Shown: positions 49,330-58,379 of the stretch, piece by piece | Position numbering within the stretch: the stretch's first letter is position 1 | How the letters are laid out: each line of letters begins with the position of its first letter | Assembly: GCA_902492455.1 (NCBI GenBank) | Contig: CABULH010000016.1 | Coordinates: 1-64,000, forward strand | DNA length: 64,000 nucleotides | Direction of reading: 5' to 3' | Source: an uncultured Oscillospiraceae bacterium | Lineage (GTDB): Bacteria; Bacillota; Clostridia; Oscillospirales; Acutalibacteraceae | Notes under the pieces: model-generated | What the model was told of the DNA's origin: nothing | The model's input: only the letters and a program-made list of their open reading frames with translations | The model's database searches: none | Translations under genes and position numbers: made by a program

Positions 49330-50184
49330 ATGACTAAGAAAACCAAAAGAACCGCCGCGCTGCTTTCCGCTGCGGCAGTGTTGGCAGTAACCTTTGCTAT
49401 CGCATCACAGCAGGAATTGACTTTAAAAATTTACACCATAAAAAGCAAAAAAATCACCCGGCCAGTGCGGCTGGTTCATCTCAGCGATCTGCACAGCACC
49501 CGCTATGGCAAAAAACAAGCAGTATTAACGGCACTGCTGGCTGAACAACGGCCAGACGCAGTGGTGATGACCGGAGATATGGCCGATGACCATATTCCTC
49601 ACGATGGGATCCGGGAGCTGCTGGAACAGATCGGCAGCGTATATCCCTGCTACTATGTCGCCGGCAATCATGAATTTTGGTCCGGAGAAATAGAAGAAAT
49701 TAAAAAAATGTTTCGCTCCTATAATGTGACGGTGTTGGAAGGAGAATCCCATATCGCAAACTTAAACGGACAGGATCTCTGCATCGGCGGCGTAGATGAT
49801 CCCAGTCTCAGCCGGGATGACCGTCAGGGTGACCTCACCCGCTGGAGAAAACAGCTGGAGAACTGCGGGGACTCCCGGGATGATTCTATATTTTCCCTTT
49901 TGCTGTCTCATCGTCCGGAACGAGTGGCGGACTATCAGCATTGCGGTTTTGATCTGATTCTCTGCGGCCATGCTCACGGCGGACAGGTGCGAATTCCTGG
50001 TTTGGTCAATGGTCTTTTCGCCCCGGATCAAGGACTCTTTCCCTCTTACGCCGGTGGTCTGTATCAGCTGGAAAACAATGCGGTGATGATCGTCAGCCGA
50101 GGTCTGATGCGGGATTCTCTTCCCCGCATCTTCAATCCTCCGGAACTTGTAGTGATAAATCTGGAACCGGATACCGCCTTATAA
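49330..50184 (+). CDS. YkuE-type metallophosphoesterase, membrane-anchored
   Basis: The 284-residue protein has an N-terminal signal or anchor helix and the full calcineurin-like motif series: D53 and H55 (LSDLH), D82 (TGDMAD), N112 and H113 (AGNHEFW), LLSHRPE, and GHAHGGQ. It would hydrolyse phosphoesters outside the membrane using two metal ions. YkuE-like enzymes have been linked to lipid or wall phosphate metabolism; the substrate here is unknown. Confidence 0.88.
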   Translation: MTKKTKRTAALLSAAAVLAVTFAIASQQELTLKIYTIKSKKITRPVRLVHLSDLHSTRYGKKQAVLTALLAEQRPDAVVMTGDMADDHIPHDGIRELLEQIGSVYPCYYVAGNHEFWSGEIEEIKKMFRSYNVTVLEGESHIANLNGQDLCIGGVDDPSLSRDDRQGDLTRWRKQLENCGDSRDDSIFSLLLSHRPERVADYQHCGFDLILCGHAHGGQVRIPGLVNGLFAPDQGLFPSYAGGLYQLENNAVMIVSRGLMRDSLPRIFNPPELVVINLEPDTAL

Positions 50185-50365
50185 GCCGTCCAAAATATCC
50201 ATTTTGTAAAACAGATTATATATTATCCTTTTTGGATACAACGATACTTCTTTTCTTCTCAAGATCCCCGTCATCTGCCGACAGAATCTGAAAATTTTCT
50301 GATGCATCCTGCAGACGTTTGTGCTATACTCAGGAAGTATGAGCAATCAGAAAGCAGGAGTCGAA

Positions 50366-51502
50366 ATGAAAGCCGGTAAATTATGGGGTGGGCTTTTTAA
50401 CTGGGTCCGTGGACAGGCGGTCTGTCTGATCGCGGCGGGATGCGCGGGTATCTCGTTATTCTTTGTGCCGCCGGATGGCCAAACCCTGAAATCTGTGGAT
50501 TGGAGGGTACTGGGGCTGCTCTTCTGCCTGATGGCGGTAGTTGCCGGGCTGCAGGCCTGCGGCTTATTCGGCGCGTTGGCTCAGCGGTTATTGGCCGGCA
50601 GAAAGTCCCTGCGTCTGCTCACAGCAGCACTGGTGCTGCTGCCTTTCTTCTGTTCCATGCTGGTTACCAATGACGTTGCTTTGCTGGTGTTTGTTCCCTT
50701 TGCCATCATGGTATTATCCCAAATCGGCCGCAGTCATTATCTCATTCCCACGGTGGTGCTACAGACGCTTGCTGCCAACTTAGGCAGTATGGTGACCCCA
50801 GTAGGCAATCCTCAAAACCTCTATCTCTATGCCCGGTACAGTATTGCGCCCATGGATTTTTTCGCCACCGTTCTTCCGCCGGCACTGCTGAGTCTCACCG
50901 GTTTACTGGCCGCCTGCAGTTTATGTATTCCCAATGAACATATTGAAGTGCGTTTTCTGGAACATGTCAGCATCTCAGACAAGCGTCGTTTGCTGCTTTA
51001 TTTAGCATTGTTTGTGTTATGCCTTCTAACGGTGTTTCATCTGCTGCCGGTAGCGGTTCTTACTATTCTGGTAACGCTGATGCTTTTGTTGTTTAACCGG
51101 GAGCTGTTTCGCCGGGTAGATATTGGGCTGCTGTTCACCTTTTTCTTTTTCTTTATTTTTGCCGGCAATTTGGGCCGCATCTCGGCGGTGCGGGAAGTGC
51201 TGACTTCCCTTACTGAGACCGGTTCCGGCCTTACCGCTGTTTTGACAAGTCAGTTCATCAGCAATGTACCGGCAGCGCTTCTTCTCTCGGAATTTACAGA
51301 AAACTGGCAGGGTCTCTTGACTGGTGTAAATATCGGGGGATTGGGCACCCCTATTGCCTCTCTTGCCAGTTTGATCTCTCTAAGGCTCTATCTCAAGGCG
51401 CCAGAGGCCCAGCCAAGAAAATATCTGCTGTGGTTTACCCTGGCAAATCTTTTTGGTCTGGCAATACTTCTTCTTTTTGCCGCGCTGTTGGGAATGCTTT
51501 AA
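50366..51502 (+). CDS. SLC13/ArsB-type anion or citrate transporter
   Basis: Starting at ATG 50366 behind AGGAG, the 378-residue protein has about ten membrane spans. It carries the duplicated hairpin signatures of the ion-transporter superfamily: MLVTNDVALLVFVPFAI with NLGSMVTPVGNPQN in the first half, and SQFISNVPAALLLSEF with GTPIASLASLI in the second. Likely substrates are di- or tricarboxylates, arsenite or Na+/H+. A TATACT -10 box lies at about 50325, so upstream in-frame ATGs are not used. Confidence 0.85.
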   Translation: MKAGKLWGGLFNWVRGQAVCLIAAGCAGISLFFVPPDGQTLKSVDWRVLGLLFCLMAVVAGLQACGLFGALAQRLLAGRKSLRLLTAALVLLPFFCSMLVTNDVALLVFVPFAIMVLSQIGRSHYLIPTVVLQTLAANLGSMVTPVGNPQNLYLYARYSIAPMDFFATVLPPALLSLTGLLAACSLCIPNEHIEVRFLEHVSISDKRRLLLYLALFVLCLLTVFHLLPVAVLTILVTLMLLLFNRELFRRVDIGLLFTFFFFFIFAGNLGRISAVREVLTSLTETGSGLTAVLTSQFISNVPAALLLSEFTENWQGLLTGVNIGGLGTPIASLASLISLRLYLKAPEAQPRKYLLWFTLANLFGLAILLLFAALLGML

Positions 51503-51550
51503 TTATCATCCTGCATTTGAAGAAATTGCTTATGAACAATACTTCCTTAT

Positions 51551-51587
51551 AAAAAAGAGGGAGGCCACGTTGGCCTCCCTCTTTTTT
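51551..51587. terminator. bidirectional terminator between convergent genes
   Basis: A perfect 17-bp stem (AAAAAAGAGGGAGGCCA, 51551-51567, with 51571-51587) and a 3-nt loop. A- and T-runs on both sides allow termination of the transporter gene and of the jag operon. Confidence 0.9.
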
Positions 51588-52557
51588 ATAAATCAATACG
51601 TCCGTACAGTGTAGCGGAACTTTCCTTTTCCGACTGCGTTTTGGAAGGCGGCGTAGCGCCGTCAGCCGTGGGCAGTGGATTACTGCGGGGGATGAATTCT
51701 CTTACCTGACGAGGCGGCCGCTCAGGGGCCACATCCGGACGGCGTCCCCGTTCGGGCCGAGCCGGACGTTCACCACGCTCCGGTCGTTCGGACCGTTCTC
51801 CCTGTTCTCCCCTGAATTTTCCGCCCTGACCGCCGCGGCCTCCCCGACCGCCAGATTTGCCTCGGCCGCCGGAGGAACGACTGGCTTTGTCTTTGTTGGG
51901 ATTGTCATCGGATGGACCGATTACCACATGACGATTCGGTTCGCTGCCTACACTCCAGGAGGTCGCACCCTCAATGCTCTGCACCGTGGTGTGAATGATG
52001 CGTCTCTCATAAGGGTTCATAGGCTCCAAAGAGGTCCGCCTGCCGGTCTTGGAAGCCTGATTTCCAATGCGCCTCGCCAATTCCTGCAAGGCTTCTTCTC
52101 GTTTTTCCCGGTAGTTCCCAACATCGATGGTCACACGATAATAGCTGTTGTCAACCCGGTTGGCTACCAAACCGGTCAAATACTGCAAAGCATCCAGGGT
52201 TTCTCCCCTCCGGCCGATGATAGAACCGAATTCGTCTCCGGAAAGGGATAGCTGGCAGCCCTTCTCCTCTTCCTTAATTTCGATATCCACCTTCTCAAAA
52301 CCCATAGCGAAGAGAATATCTTTGAGATAAGCGGCTGCAGTGGTCGCGGCAGTTTCCTCCACATAACCCCGAACCCGGGCGGGACAGCCGCCGAACAGGC
52401 CGAAGGTCTTTTTTTGCGGCTGCTGCAGGATTTCCACCTGCATCCGCTCGACGGGAACGCCCAGTTCCAGCGCTGCCGCCTGAGTGGCTTCCTCTATGGT
52501 CGCCGCCTCTTTGATGGCTTCTTTCAGCACGTTTTCCAGTCCTTTCCACTCTGTCAT
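51586..52557 (-). CDS. jag: Jag/KhpB RNA-binding protein with unusual RGG-rich tail
   Basis: The 323-residue protein has the Jag-N domain (residues 1-55, ending KKTFGLFGG), a KH domain (IIGRRGETLDALQYL) and an R3H domain (ELARRIGNQASKTGRRTSLEPMNPYERRIIHTTVQ). It binds RNA together with KhpA and affects cell division and wall synthesis. The C-terminus is extended by about 100 residues rich in Gly, Arg, Pro and Glu (SSGGRGKSGGRGGRGGQGG and later ERPERGERPARPERG), which most Jag proteins lack. It follows yidC, the usual order. Confidence 0.92.
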   Translation of the reverse strand: MTEWKGLENVLKEAIKEAATIEEATQAAALELGVPVERMQVEILQQPQKKTFGLFGGCPARVRGYVEETAATTAAAYLKDILFAMGFEKVDIEIKEEEKGCQLSLSGDEFGSIIGRRGETLDALQYLTGLVANRVDNSYYRVTIDVGNYREKREEALQELARRIGNQASKTGRRTSLEPMNPYERRIIHTTVQSIEGATSWSVGSEPNRHVVIGPSDDNPNKDKASRSSGGRGKSGGRGGRGGQGGKFRGEQGERSERPERGERPARPERGRRPDVAPERPPRQVREFIPRSNPLPTADGATPPSKTQSEKESSATLYGRIDL

Positions 52558-52629
52558 GTCGGTTTTATGACAGCCTGCTTTCCCTACATTCTCTTCCGTC
52601 AGACAGAAAAGCAGGCGGCAATCCGTCTT

Positions 52630-53913
52630 TTATTGCTGATTATCTGTATCCGATATTTCTGCCGCTGTTGCGTCCACATTCTCCTCATCGGCAACCGGTT
52701 CTGTCTCCTGCCGCAGATCTGATTCCTTATCATCCTCCGGCTGGTCATCCTGTCCGCTCTGACCCTCCCGGCGTTTGATCTTATTGGGGTTTTTGGACGC
52801 GGCCACCGGCTTCTTTCTCGCGGCGATGGCATCCAACCGCGCCTGCTCCGCCGCTGCGGCCGCCTCTTTTTCCGCCCGTACCCGTTCCTCTTCTTCCTTT
52901 TTCCGGGCTTCCGCCAGCCGCTTTTTATCCTCAGCCTTCTTTCGGCGCCGCTCTTCATACTCCGCTTCCGCCTGTGCACGGATTTTTGCCGGATTATAAA
53001 TATGATTAAGAATAATCGTCTGGATCACAGCAATAATGTTGGAACATATCCAGTATACGCCGACACCGCCGGGCACCGTAAAGGTGATGAACAAAGAGAA
53101 AGCGGGCATCATCACCAGCATCATGGTGTTCGAGCAGCCTTGGCCAGGCTGATTGGCGCCCATGGACATTTTGGTGAAATGCATGGAGATCACGCTGGAA
53201 GCCAAAGCGGTCAGACCGGAAATCAAAGGAATGAGCCATAGGATATTGATACCCTTGAAACCGCCGTCAAAGGGATTATCCAGCAGCGTTCTGCCAAAGA
53301 AATCAAACTGACCGCGCAGCTTGATCATTTCATCATAATACTTCTGAGATTCACCGGGAGCCACCTTTTCGATGTTTGCCAACACATCGGTTTTGTAGGC
53401 CTCCAGATTCTTCATCATCCGCAGTTCTTTATAATAGCCGACAAAATCATTTCGGGGGAGTTTACCTGCATTTTTATCCTCAGTCTTTCCATCCTCCAGC
53501 AGCGGGTTCTGCATGGCGTCCACCGAAGCGTTGATCACCGTATCCGGCATATGCGCCAGATTCTTCAAAGGTGTGTAGATCACCGAGATAATACCGAAAA
53601 GAATGATCATCTGCACCACCATCGGCAAACAGCCGCCGGTCATGCTGACGCCCTCTTTTTCGTACAGTTCCTGCTGTTTCATTGCCATTTTCTGGCGGTC
53701 CTGGGCGTACTTCTTCTGTATACGCTCCAGCCGGGGAGCCAATTTTGCCCGATCCGCCTGGCTTTTCTGGGACTTCAGTGACAGGGGGAAGGTGGCCGCA
53801 CGCACCACAAAGGTGAAAAGAAAAATCGCCACGAAATAATTGGGTATGAGACTATAAATAAACGACAGCACATATCCCAACGGTATGCCGACTATATCAA
53901 AAATAGCTCCCAA
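52630..53913 (-). CDS. yidC: YidC/Oxa1 membrane protein insertase
   Basis: The 427-residue insertase has the YidC2-type core with five spans: FTFVVRAATFPLSLKSQKSQ with the conserved groove arginine, MTGGCLPMVVQMIILFGIISVIY, and VPGGVGVYWICSNIIAVIQTIIL. A loop of about 80 residues between spans 2 and 3 and a charged, coiled-coil-like C-terminal tail of about 130 residues are longer than average. The start is a TTG at 53913. It inserts membrane proteins alone or with Sec. Confidence 0.95.
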   Translation of the reverse strand: MGAIFDIVGIPLGYVLSFIYSLIPNYFVAIFLFTFVVRAATFPLSLKSQKSQADRAKLAPRLERIQKKYAQDRQKMAMKQQELYEKEGVSMTGGCLPMVVQMIILFGIISVIYTPLKNLAHMPDTVINASVDAMQNPLLEDGKTEDKNAGKLPRNDFVGYYKELRMMKNLEAYKTDVLANIEKVAPGESQKYYDEMIKLRGQFDFFGRTLLDNPFDGGFKGINILWLIPLISGLTALASSVISMHFTKMSMGANQPGQGCSNTMMLVMMPAFSLFITFTVPGGVGVYWICSNIIAVIQTIILNHIYNPAKIRAQAEAEYEERRRKKAEDKKRLAEARKKEEEERVRAEKEAAAAAEQARLDAIAARKKPVAASKNPNKIKRREGQSGQDDQPEDDKESDLRQETEPVADEENVDATAAEISDTDNQQ

Positions 53914-53930
53914 CAGGAACGTCCCCCTAT

Positions 53931-54221
53931 CTAATGGTCAGTAAAATCGGTGGTTTGTGAGGAATCTTCTTTTTCTCGTCTTTGCCGGTTCTTTCTTTGC
54001 CGCGGCTTTTTTTCGGGCACCGGATCATAGCCGTGCCCGCCCCAAGGATTGCAACGTAAAATACGCCATACCGCGAGGCCGGTCCCCCGAATGGCCCCGA
54101 ACCGCTGGATCGCCTCAATGGCGTAAGCCGAGCAGGTCGGTGTAAATCGGCAGGAGGGCGGCGAGTGCGCGGAAATGGCACGCTGATACAGCCGAATCAG
54201 CCAAATCAGCAGCTTTTTCAT
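53931..54221 (-). CDS. yidD: membrane protein insertion efficiency factor YidD
   Basis: The 96-residue protein has the full YidD pattern: LIRLYQRAISAHSPPSCRFTPTCSAYAIEAI, then FGAIRGTGLAVWRILRCNPWGGHGYDPVP. Its ATG overlaps the rnpA stop (ATGA). It helps YidC-dependent insertion. Confidence 0.95.
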   Translation of the reverse strand: MKKLLIWLIRLYQRAISAHSPPSCRFTPTCSAYAIEAIQRFGAIRGTGLAVWRILRCNPWGGHGYDPVPEKKPRQRKNRQRREKEDSSQTTDFTDH

Positions 54222-54553
54222 CTTGGTAGCACTCCAGCGGCCTTCAGCTGCGCTTCCATGATCCGCCGAAGCTCAGTACTCTTGCAGGCGGCGGTCCTAC
54301 CCCGGGCGACAAACACAAAGTCCCATCCCCCGTGAATGTGGGGCAGAAGTTCCCGATATGCGGCGCGGATCACTCGGCGGCATCGGCTGCGAACAACCGC
54401 ATTACCCACCTTTTTACCTGTGGTGATGCCCGCCCGGGGCTTGCCAATGCGGTTTTTACGTACATAGGTCACCAGCAAGGGATGAACCTGGGATTTCCCG
54501 CGATAATACAGCGTTCGGAAATCCTTATTCGTGTTGAGCACGGCAAATTTCAT
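54218..54553 (-). CDS. rnpA: ribonuclease P protein component
   Basis: The 111-residue basic protein has the RnpA core (GITTGKKVGNAVVRSRCRRVIRAAYRE), whose RxxRRxxR segment contacts the catalytic RNA, and a VFVARG strand near the end. It lies between rpmH and yidD in the conserved order. It matures tRNA 5' ends with RNase P RNA. Confidence 0.95.
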   Translation of the reverse strand: MKFAVLNTNKDFRTLYYRGKSQVHPLLVTYVRKNRIGKPRAGITTGKKVGNAVVRSRCRRVIRAAYRELLPHIHGGWDFVFVARGRTAACKSTELRRIMEAQLKAAGVLPR

Positions 54554-54604
54554 CCCTGCATCCCATCCTGTTCCCCGCGTCCCTGTCCGCCTATGGTCTG
54601 CCTA

Positions 54605-54630
54605 CAAAAAAGAGCCACACGATGGTGGCC
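54605..54630 (-). terminator. hairpin between rpmH and rnpA
   Basis: On the minus strand GCCAC (54629-54625) pairs with GTGGC (54618-54614), followed by TCTTTTTT. It may reduce rnpA transcription relative to rpmH, as seen for this operon in other bacteria. Confidence 0.6.
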
Positions 54631-54634
54631 CCTT

Positions 54635-54769
54635 TTAATAGGTAAGACGTTTTCTACCCTTTGCTCTTCTGCGAGCCAGCACCTTGCGGCCGTTGGCAGT
54701 AGCCATTCTCTTGCGGAAACCATGTTCCATTTTACGATGCCGTTTCTTCGGCTGATACGTGCGAAGCAT
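54635..54769 (-). CDS. rpmH: ribosomal protein L34
   Basis: The 44-residue protein reads MLRTYQPKKRHRKMEHGFRK and then MATANGRKVLARRRAKGRKRLTY, a standard L34. The ribosome site is GGGGGATGA upstream of ATG 54769. It is divergent from dnaA, the conserved arrangement at bacterial origins. Confidence 0.97.
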   Translation of the reverse strand: MLRTYQPKKRHRKMEHGFRKRMATANGRKVLARRRAKGRKRLTY

Positions 54770-54821
54770 CCGTCATCCCCCTTTCGGACAACCATTAAAG
54801 GCCGAGGCCTTGCGAGGTTAT

Positions 54822-54851
54822 ATTATATAACAGATCTTCTTAAAAAGTCAA
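54822..54851 (-). promoter_or_regulatory. promoter of the rpmH operon
   Basis: TTGACT (54851-54846) and TATAAT (54827-54822) on the minus strand are 18 bp apart, about 50 nt upstream of rpmH. Confidence 0.7.
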
Positions 54852-55087
54852 TATAAAAAAGCATAGGCAAAGGCTTTTACCGGTAAATAATTTTTTAGGC
54901 TTGTGGATGTACTAATAAAAACCACAACATATAGCGGTTTTATTTATTTCTTTCTCTGTGACAAATTTTTTTGACAAACTGCTTTTTTACCTATCACATG
55001 CCCATAAAGGGCCTTAAACGGCCGATTTTCGCTTTTTTCCTTATTCTTAAGGTTTTTCCTTTTTTTGATTTTCTCAAGCCAACAGCG
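54852..55087. other. AT-rich rpmH-dnaA intergenic region
   Basis: No gene is seen. The stretch is rich in T-runs and has only weak matches to DnaA boxes (for example TTGTGGATG near 54902). It may belong to a bipartite origin with the dnaA-dnaN spacer, but the boxes there are better. Confidence 0.4.
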
Positions 55088-55116
55088 TTGAAAAAGCGGA
55101 AGGAGTATGCTACAAT
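55088..55116 (+). promoter_or_regulatory. dnaA promoter
   Basis: TTGAAA (55088-55093) and TACAAT (55111-55116) are 17 bp apart, with a TGC extended -10 element just before TACAAT. The leader is about 80 nt. Confidence 0.7.
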
Positions 55117-55202
55117 TAAACGTAAGCCTTTATAAGGGGTTCTGTCGCCCTGCAAAATAATCTTTCGGCGGCTGCAAGCATAAGGTAAGGAGTTTTTGCT
55201 TC

Positions 55203-56534
55203 ATGGAAACCATCAAGGAAGTCTGGTCCGGCATCTTGGAATATCTGCACAATCAGGATGATATCAGCGAGGTGGCTTATAATGTATGGATCACCTGCAT
55301 TGAGCCGTTATCCATTGAAGATGGCGAGGTGGTGGTTTATGTCCACACAGACTTCCAGAAGAAGATTGTCACTGAACATTATGCGGCTAAATTCCGTGAA
55401 GCTTTTGAAAAGGTGATGGGCATTCCCCTGGGTCTGCGCATCCGGTCCGGCGAAGAGGACCGGGACTCCAGACCCGCCCCGGCAGCAGACGACGGCAACT
55501 TATTCGCCGGCAGATCATCGGATCAGGAATACACATTTGAAAATTTTATCGTGGGTTCCTCCAACAAATTTGCCCATGCCGCTTCCCAGGCGGTGGCCAG
55601 CAAACCGGCCGGTTATTATAATCCTTTATTTATATACGGAGGATCCGGGCTGGGAAAAACCCATCTGCTCTACGCCATCTGTAATGAGATTCAAAAAAAT
55701 ACCCCTGATGTCAGGATCATTTATACCAAAGGAGAATATATCACCAACGAGCTGATCGAAGCCATTCAAAAAGGTCAGACGGCGGAATTCCGTTCCAAAT
55801 ATCGCCAAGTGGATGTGCTGCTGGTGGATGATATTCAGTTCATCTCCGGCAAAGTCAGCACCCAGGAGGAATTCTTTCACACCTTTGACGCGCTGCATCA
55901 GGCGAACAAACAGATTGTGCTGACCTCCGACCGGCCGCCTCGGGAAATCGCCACGCTGGAGGAAAGGCTGCGCACCCGTTTTGAAATGGGGCTATTAGCG
56001 GATATTCAGCCCCCGGATCTGGAAACCCGGATCGCCATCATCAAACGGAAGGCACAGCTGCTGGATCTGCATATCAGCGACGATATCTGTGAATATATTG
56101 CCAATCAGCTGAAAAGCAACGTCCGTCAGCTGGAAGGCGCTGTCAAGCGTATGCGGGCACAATATCTGCTGGCAGGCGATCAGCCGTCCCTGCTTACTGC
56201 ACAGAACGCCATCCGCGATATCCGCAACGACAGCCAGCCGGTGCCCATCACGGTGGAGAGAATCATTACTGAAGTAGCCCGTACCATGAACGTGACTCCG
56301 GAAGATATTCGCTCCACGAAAAGATCCTCTCCCATTTCCCAAGCCCGTCAGGTGGCGGCTTATGTCGTTCGCAGCATCACCGGCCTGCCCATGAAATCCA
56401 TTGGAGAAGAATTCGGTACCCGTGACCATTCCACCATCGTTTATGCGATACAAAAGGTGGAGGCACGGATGCAGAAGGATCCCTCTTTTAAGGGCATGGT
56501 AAACGATATTATCAAAAACATCAGTGAAAAATAG
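55203..56534 (+). CDS. dnaA: chromosomal replication initiator DnaA
   Basis: The 443-residue protein has domain I (residues 1-75), a short linker, the AAA+ domain with Walker A GGSGLGKTH and Walker B LLVDDIQF, and the C-terminal DNA-binding domain with the DnaA signature (GTRDHSTIVYAIQKVE). It binds DnaA boxes and opens the origin. Confidence 0.98.
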   Translation: METIKEVWSGILEYLHNQDDISEVAYNVWITCIEPLSIEDGEVVVYVHTDFQKKIVTEHYAAKFREAFEKVMGIPLGLRIRSGEEDRDSRPAPAADDGNLFAGRSSDQEYTFENFIVGSSNKFAHAASQAVASKPAGYYNPLFIYGGSGLGKTHLLYAICNEIQKNTPDVRIIYTKGEYITNELIEAIQKGQTAEFRSKYRQVDVLLVDDIQFISGKVSTQEEFFHTFDALHQANKQIVLTSDRPPREIATLEERLRTRFEMGLLADIQPPDLETRIAIIKRKAQLLDLHISDDICEYIANQLKSNVRQLEGAVKRMRAQYLLAGDQPSLLTAQNAIRDIRNDSQPVPITVERIITEVARTMNVTPEDIRSTKRSSPISQARQVAAYVVRSITGLPMKSIGEEFGTRDHSTIVYAIQKVEARMQKDPSFKGMVNDIIKNISEK

Positions 56535-57008
56535 ACCCTTTCCCCGCTGTTTTTCATCTGTGGAAAAAACGGACACTTGTTTTTTTCAATAATGATTTCA
56601 CCGCTTTCCCCTGTCTTTTCACCGTCTTTTCTTCCACAAGACACCGTCTTTCAACTGGAAACGGGGGAAAGTTCGCTTCAGCCGAAAACAGAAATTCCAC
56701 CAGTCTTTTCACATTCCACAAACAGAAATACACCAGTCGGTGAACACAAAAACACGGTTTCCACTTTTTCCGTTTTTTCTCGACAGCGTTTTCCGCGGAC
56801 AGCTTGTCCGCTTTTCAGCCTGGAACAAGGGTTTGTGAATCCTTTCCACCATTTCCACAGCCCCTACTATAGACGACTGAAATAAAGAAATTCATTTCTC
56901 TTTAAGACATGGGAAATGGACAATCCCCTTCCAAATTAAGCATATGCAGTGTTGAAATGAAATAGAACCGGGTTTTTAAAAAAGAAAACCGGAAAGGAAG
57001 ACAGACAT
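56535..57008. other. oriC candidate: dnaA-dnaN spacer with DnaA-box-like sites
   Basis: The spacer has no gene. It contains several 9-mers ending in the TTCCACA core: TTTTCCACA on the minus strand (56567-56559), and on the plus strand TCTTCCACA (56630-56638), CATTCCACA (56712-56720) and ATTTCCACA (56851-56859). The consensus DnaA box TTATCCACA itself is not seen. Position and site cluster are those of a Firmicute origin. Confidence 0.7.
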
Positions 57009-58109
57009 ATGAATATAGTTTGTGACAGAGCAGCTCTGTTGGAAGCTGTGGGAAATGTACAGCGAGCGGTATCCGGTAAATCCACACTGCCGGCGCTGGA
57101 GGGAATCCTGCTGCGGGCGACAGGTTCTTCTCTCTTTCTGGCGGGCTATGATCTGGATCTGGGCATCACCACCACCATTGAGGCGGCGGTGAAGGAGCCG
57201 GGAGAGATTGTGCTGACGGCCAAATTGTTTGGAGAAATTGTGCGTAAATTGCCGGGCGAACAGGTGACATTAATCACCGACGATAAATTCAATACCCAGA
57301 TTCGCAGCGGTATCACGGAGTTTTCGATTATGGGCATTGCCGCAGCGGAATATCCGGAATTGCCTTCGGTCAGCGACGGCGTTGGCTTTACGCTTCCCCA
57401 AAATACCCTTAAAAGCATGATTCGGCAAACACTGTTCGCCGTGGCGCAAACCGATGCCCGGCCGGTACACACCGGTTCTCTTTTTGAAATAGAAGCGGAC
57501 AGCCTGCGGGTGGTTTCGGTGGACGGCTCCCGCTTGGCGATGCGCTGTGAGGAAATTCACAGTACCGAGACCAGTCAGTTTGTGGTGCCGGGAAAAACCC
57601 TGAGCGAGGTTCTCAAGCTGCTGAAGGATGAGGAGACGCCGCTGTCTCTGGCGGTGGGGCGCCGGCATATCGTGATGGAGATCGACGGCTACGCGGTAAT
57701 CAGCCGGCTGCTGGACGGAGAATTTCTTCCTTATCGCAAAGCGATTCCCCAGCAGGCGACCACCACCATACGGGTGAAAACCCGGGAACTGATGGATGCG
57801 GTGGAACGAGCCTCCCTGGTAATTAACGACCGGCTGAAATCTCCTCTGATCTGTGATTTCCGGGATAATCATATCAATCTTTCCTGTACCACGCCTTTGG
57901 GCAGCGCCAACGACCGTATCGATGTGCAGATCGATGGACAGGAGGAAGAGATGGGATTCAACAGCCGCTTCCTGCTGGACGCTTTGAAAAACACGGAGAC
58001 AGATGAGGTGCGCATTGAGCTCAACGGCGCGCTGTCCCCCATGAAGGTGTTGCCGGCTGTGGGAGAGAACTTTCTGTTTTTGGTGCTGCCGGTGAGGCTG
58101 AAAAAATGA
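57009..58109 (+). CDS. dnaN: DNA polymerase III beta sliding clamp
   Basis: The 366-residue protein has the three-domain clamp pattern (AVSGKSTLPALEGILLRA, EYPELPSVSDG, ISRLLDGEFLPYRKAIP) and ends in VLPVRLKK. It rings DNA and tethers polymerase. The ribosome site is GGAAAGGAAG. Its stop overlaps the next gene's start (ATGA). Confidence 0.97.
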   Translation: MNIVCDRAALLEAVGNVQRAVSGKSTLPALEGILLRATGSSLFLAGYDLDLGITTTIEAAVKEPGEIVLTAKLFGEIVRKLPGEQVTLITDDKFNTQIRSGITEFSIMGIAAAEYPELPSVSDGVGFTLPQNTLKSMIRQTLFAVAQTDARPVHTGSLFEIEADSLRVVSVDGSRLAMRCEEIHSTETSQFVVPGKTLSEVLKLLKDEETPLSLAVGRRHIVMEIDGYAVISRLLDGEFLPYRKAIPQQATTTIRVKTRELMDAVERASLVINDRLKSPLICDFRDNHINLSCTTPLGSANDRIDVQIDGQEEEMGFNSRFLLDALKNTETDEVRIELNGALSPMKVLPAVGENFLFLVLPVRLKK

Positions 58110-58330
58110 TGGAACAACAAATACTAATACACACGGAATTTATCCGGCTGGATGCTCTGCTGAAACTGGCGGGACTGGCGGATACCGGCGGCGGCGCCAA
58201 ACAGATGGTGCAGGCCGGTGAAATTCTGGTAAACGGAGAAATATGTACCCAGAGGGGACGCAAACTGCGGCCCGGCGACCGTATCTGCCATAAGGCCGGC
58301 GGAAAAGCCGTTGTGGTGGAGGGTGAATAA
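58106..58330 (+). CDS. S4-domain RNA-binding protein, YaaA-like
   Basis: The 74-residue protein is one S4 domain (FIRLDALLKLAGLADTGGGAKQMVQAGEILVNGEICTQRGRKLRPGD). Such proteins lie between dnaN and recF in many Firmicutes and are thought to bind ribosomal RNA. It is translationally coupled to dnaN. Confidence 0.92.
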   Translation: MMEQQILIHTEFIRLDALLKLAGLADTGGGAKQMVQAGEILVNGEICTQRGRKLRPGDRICHKAGGKAVVVEGE

Positions 58331-58379
58331 AACCGCCTGGTAAAGGCATGGACAGCGGATCGGAAAGGCGGGATAAGGC

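Noticed and set aside
50321..50365. Start of the SLC13-type transporter at 50321 or 50339
   Set aside because: The first lies over the -10 box; the second has poor ribosome-site spacing. ATG 50366 has AGGAG at the right distance.
54852..55087. Main oriC between rpmH and dnaA
   Set aside because: The stretch is AT-rich but I see only weak DnaA-box matches; the dnaA-dnaN spacer has a better cluster.
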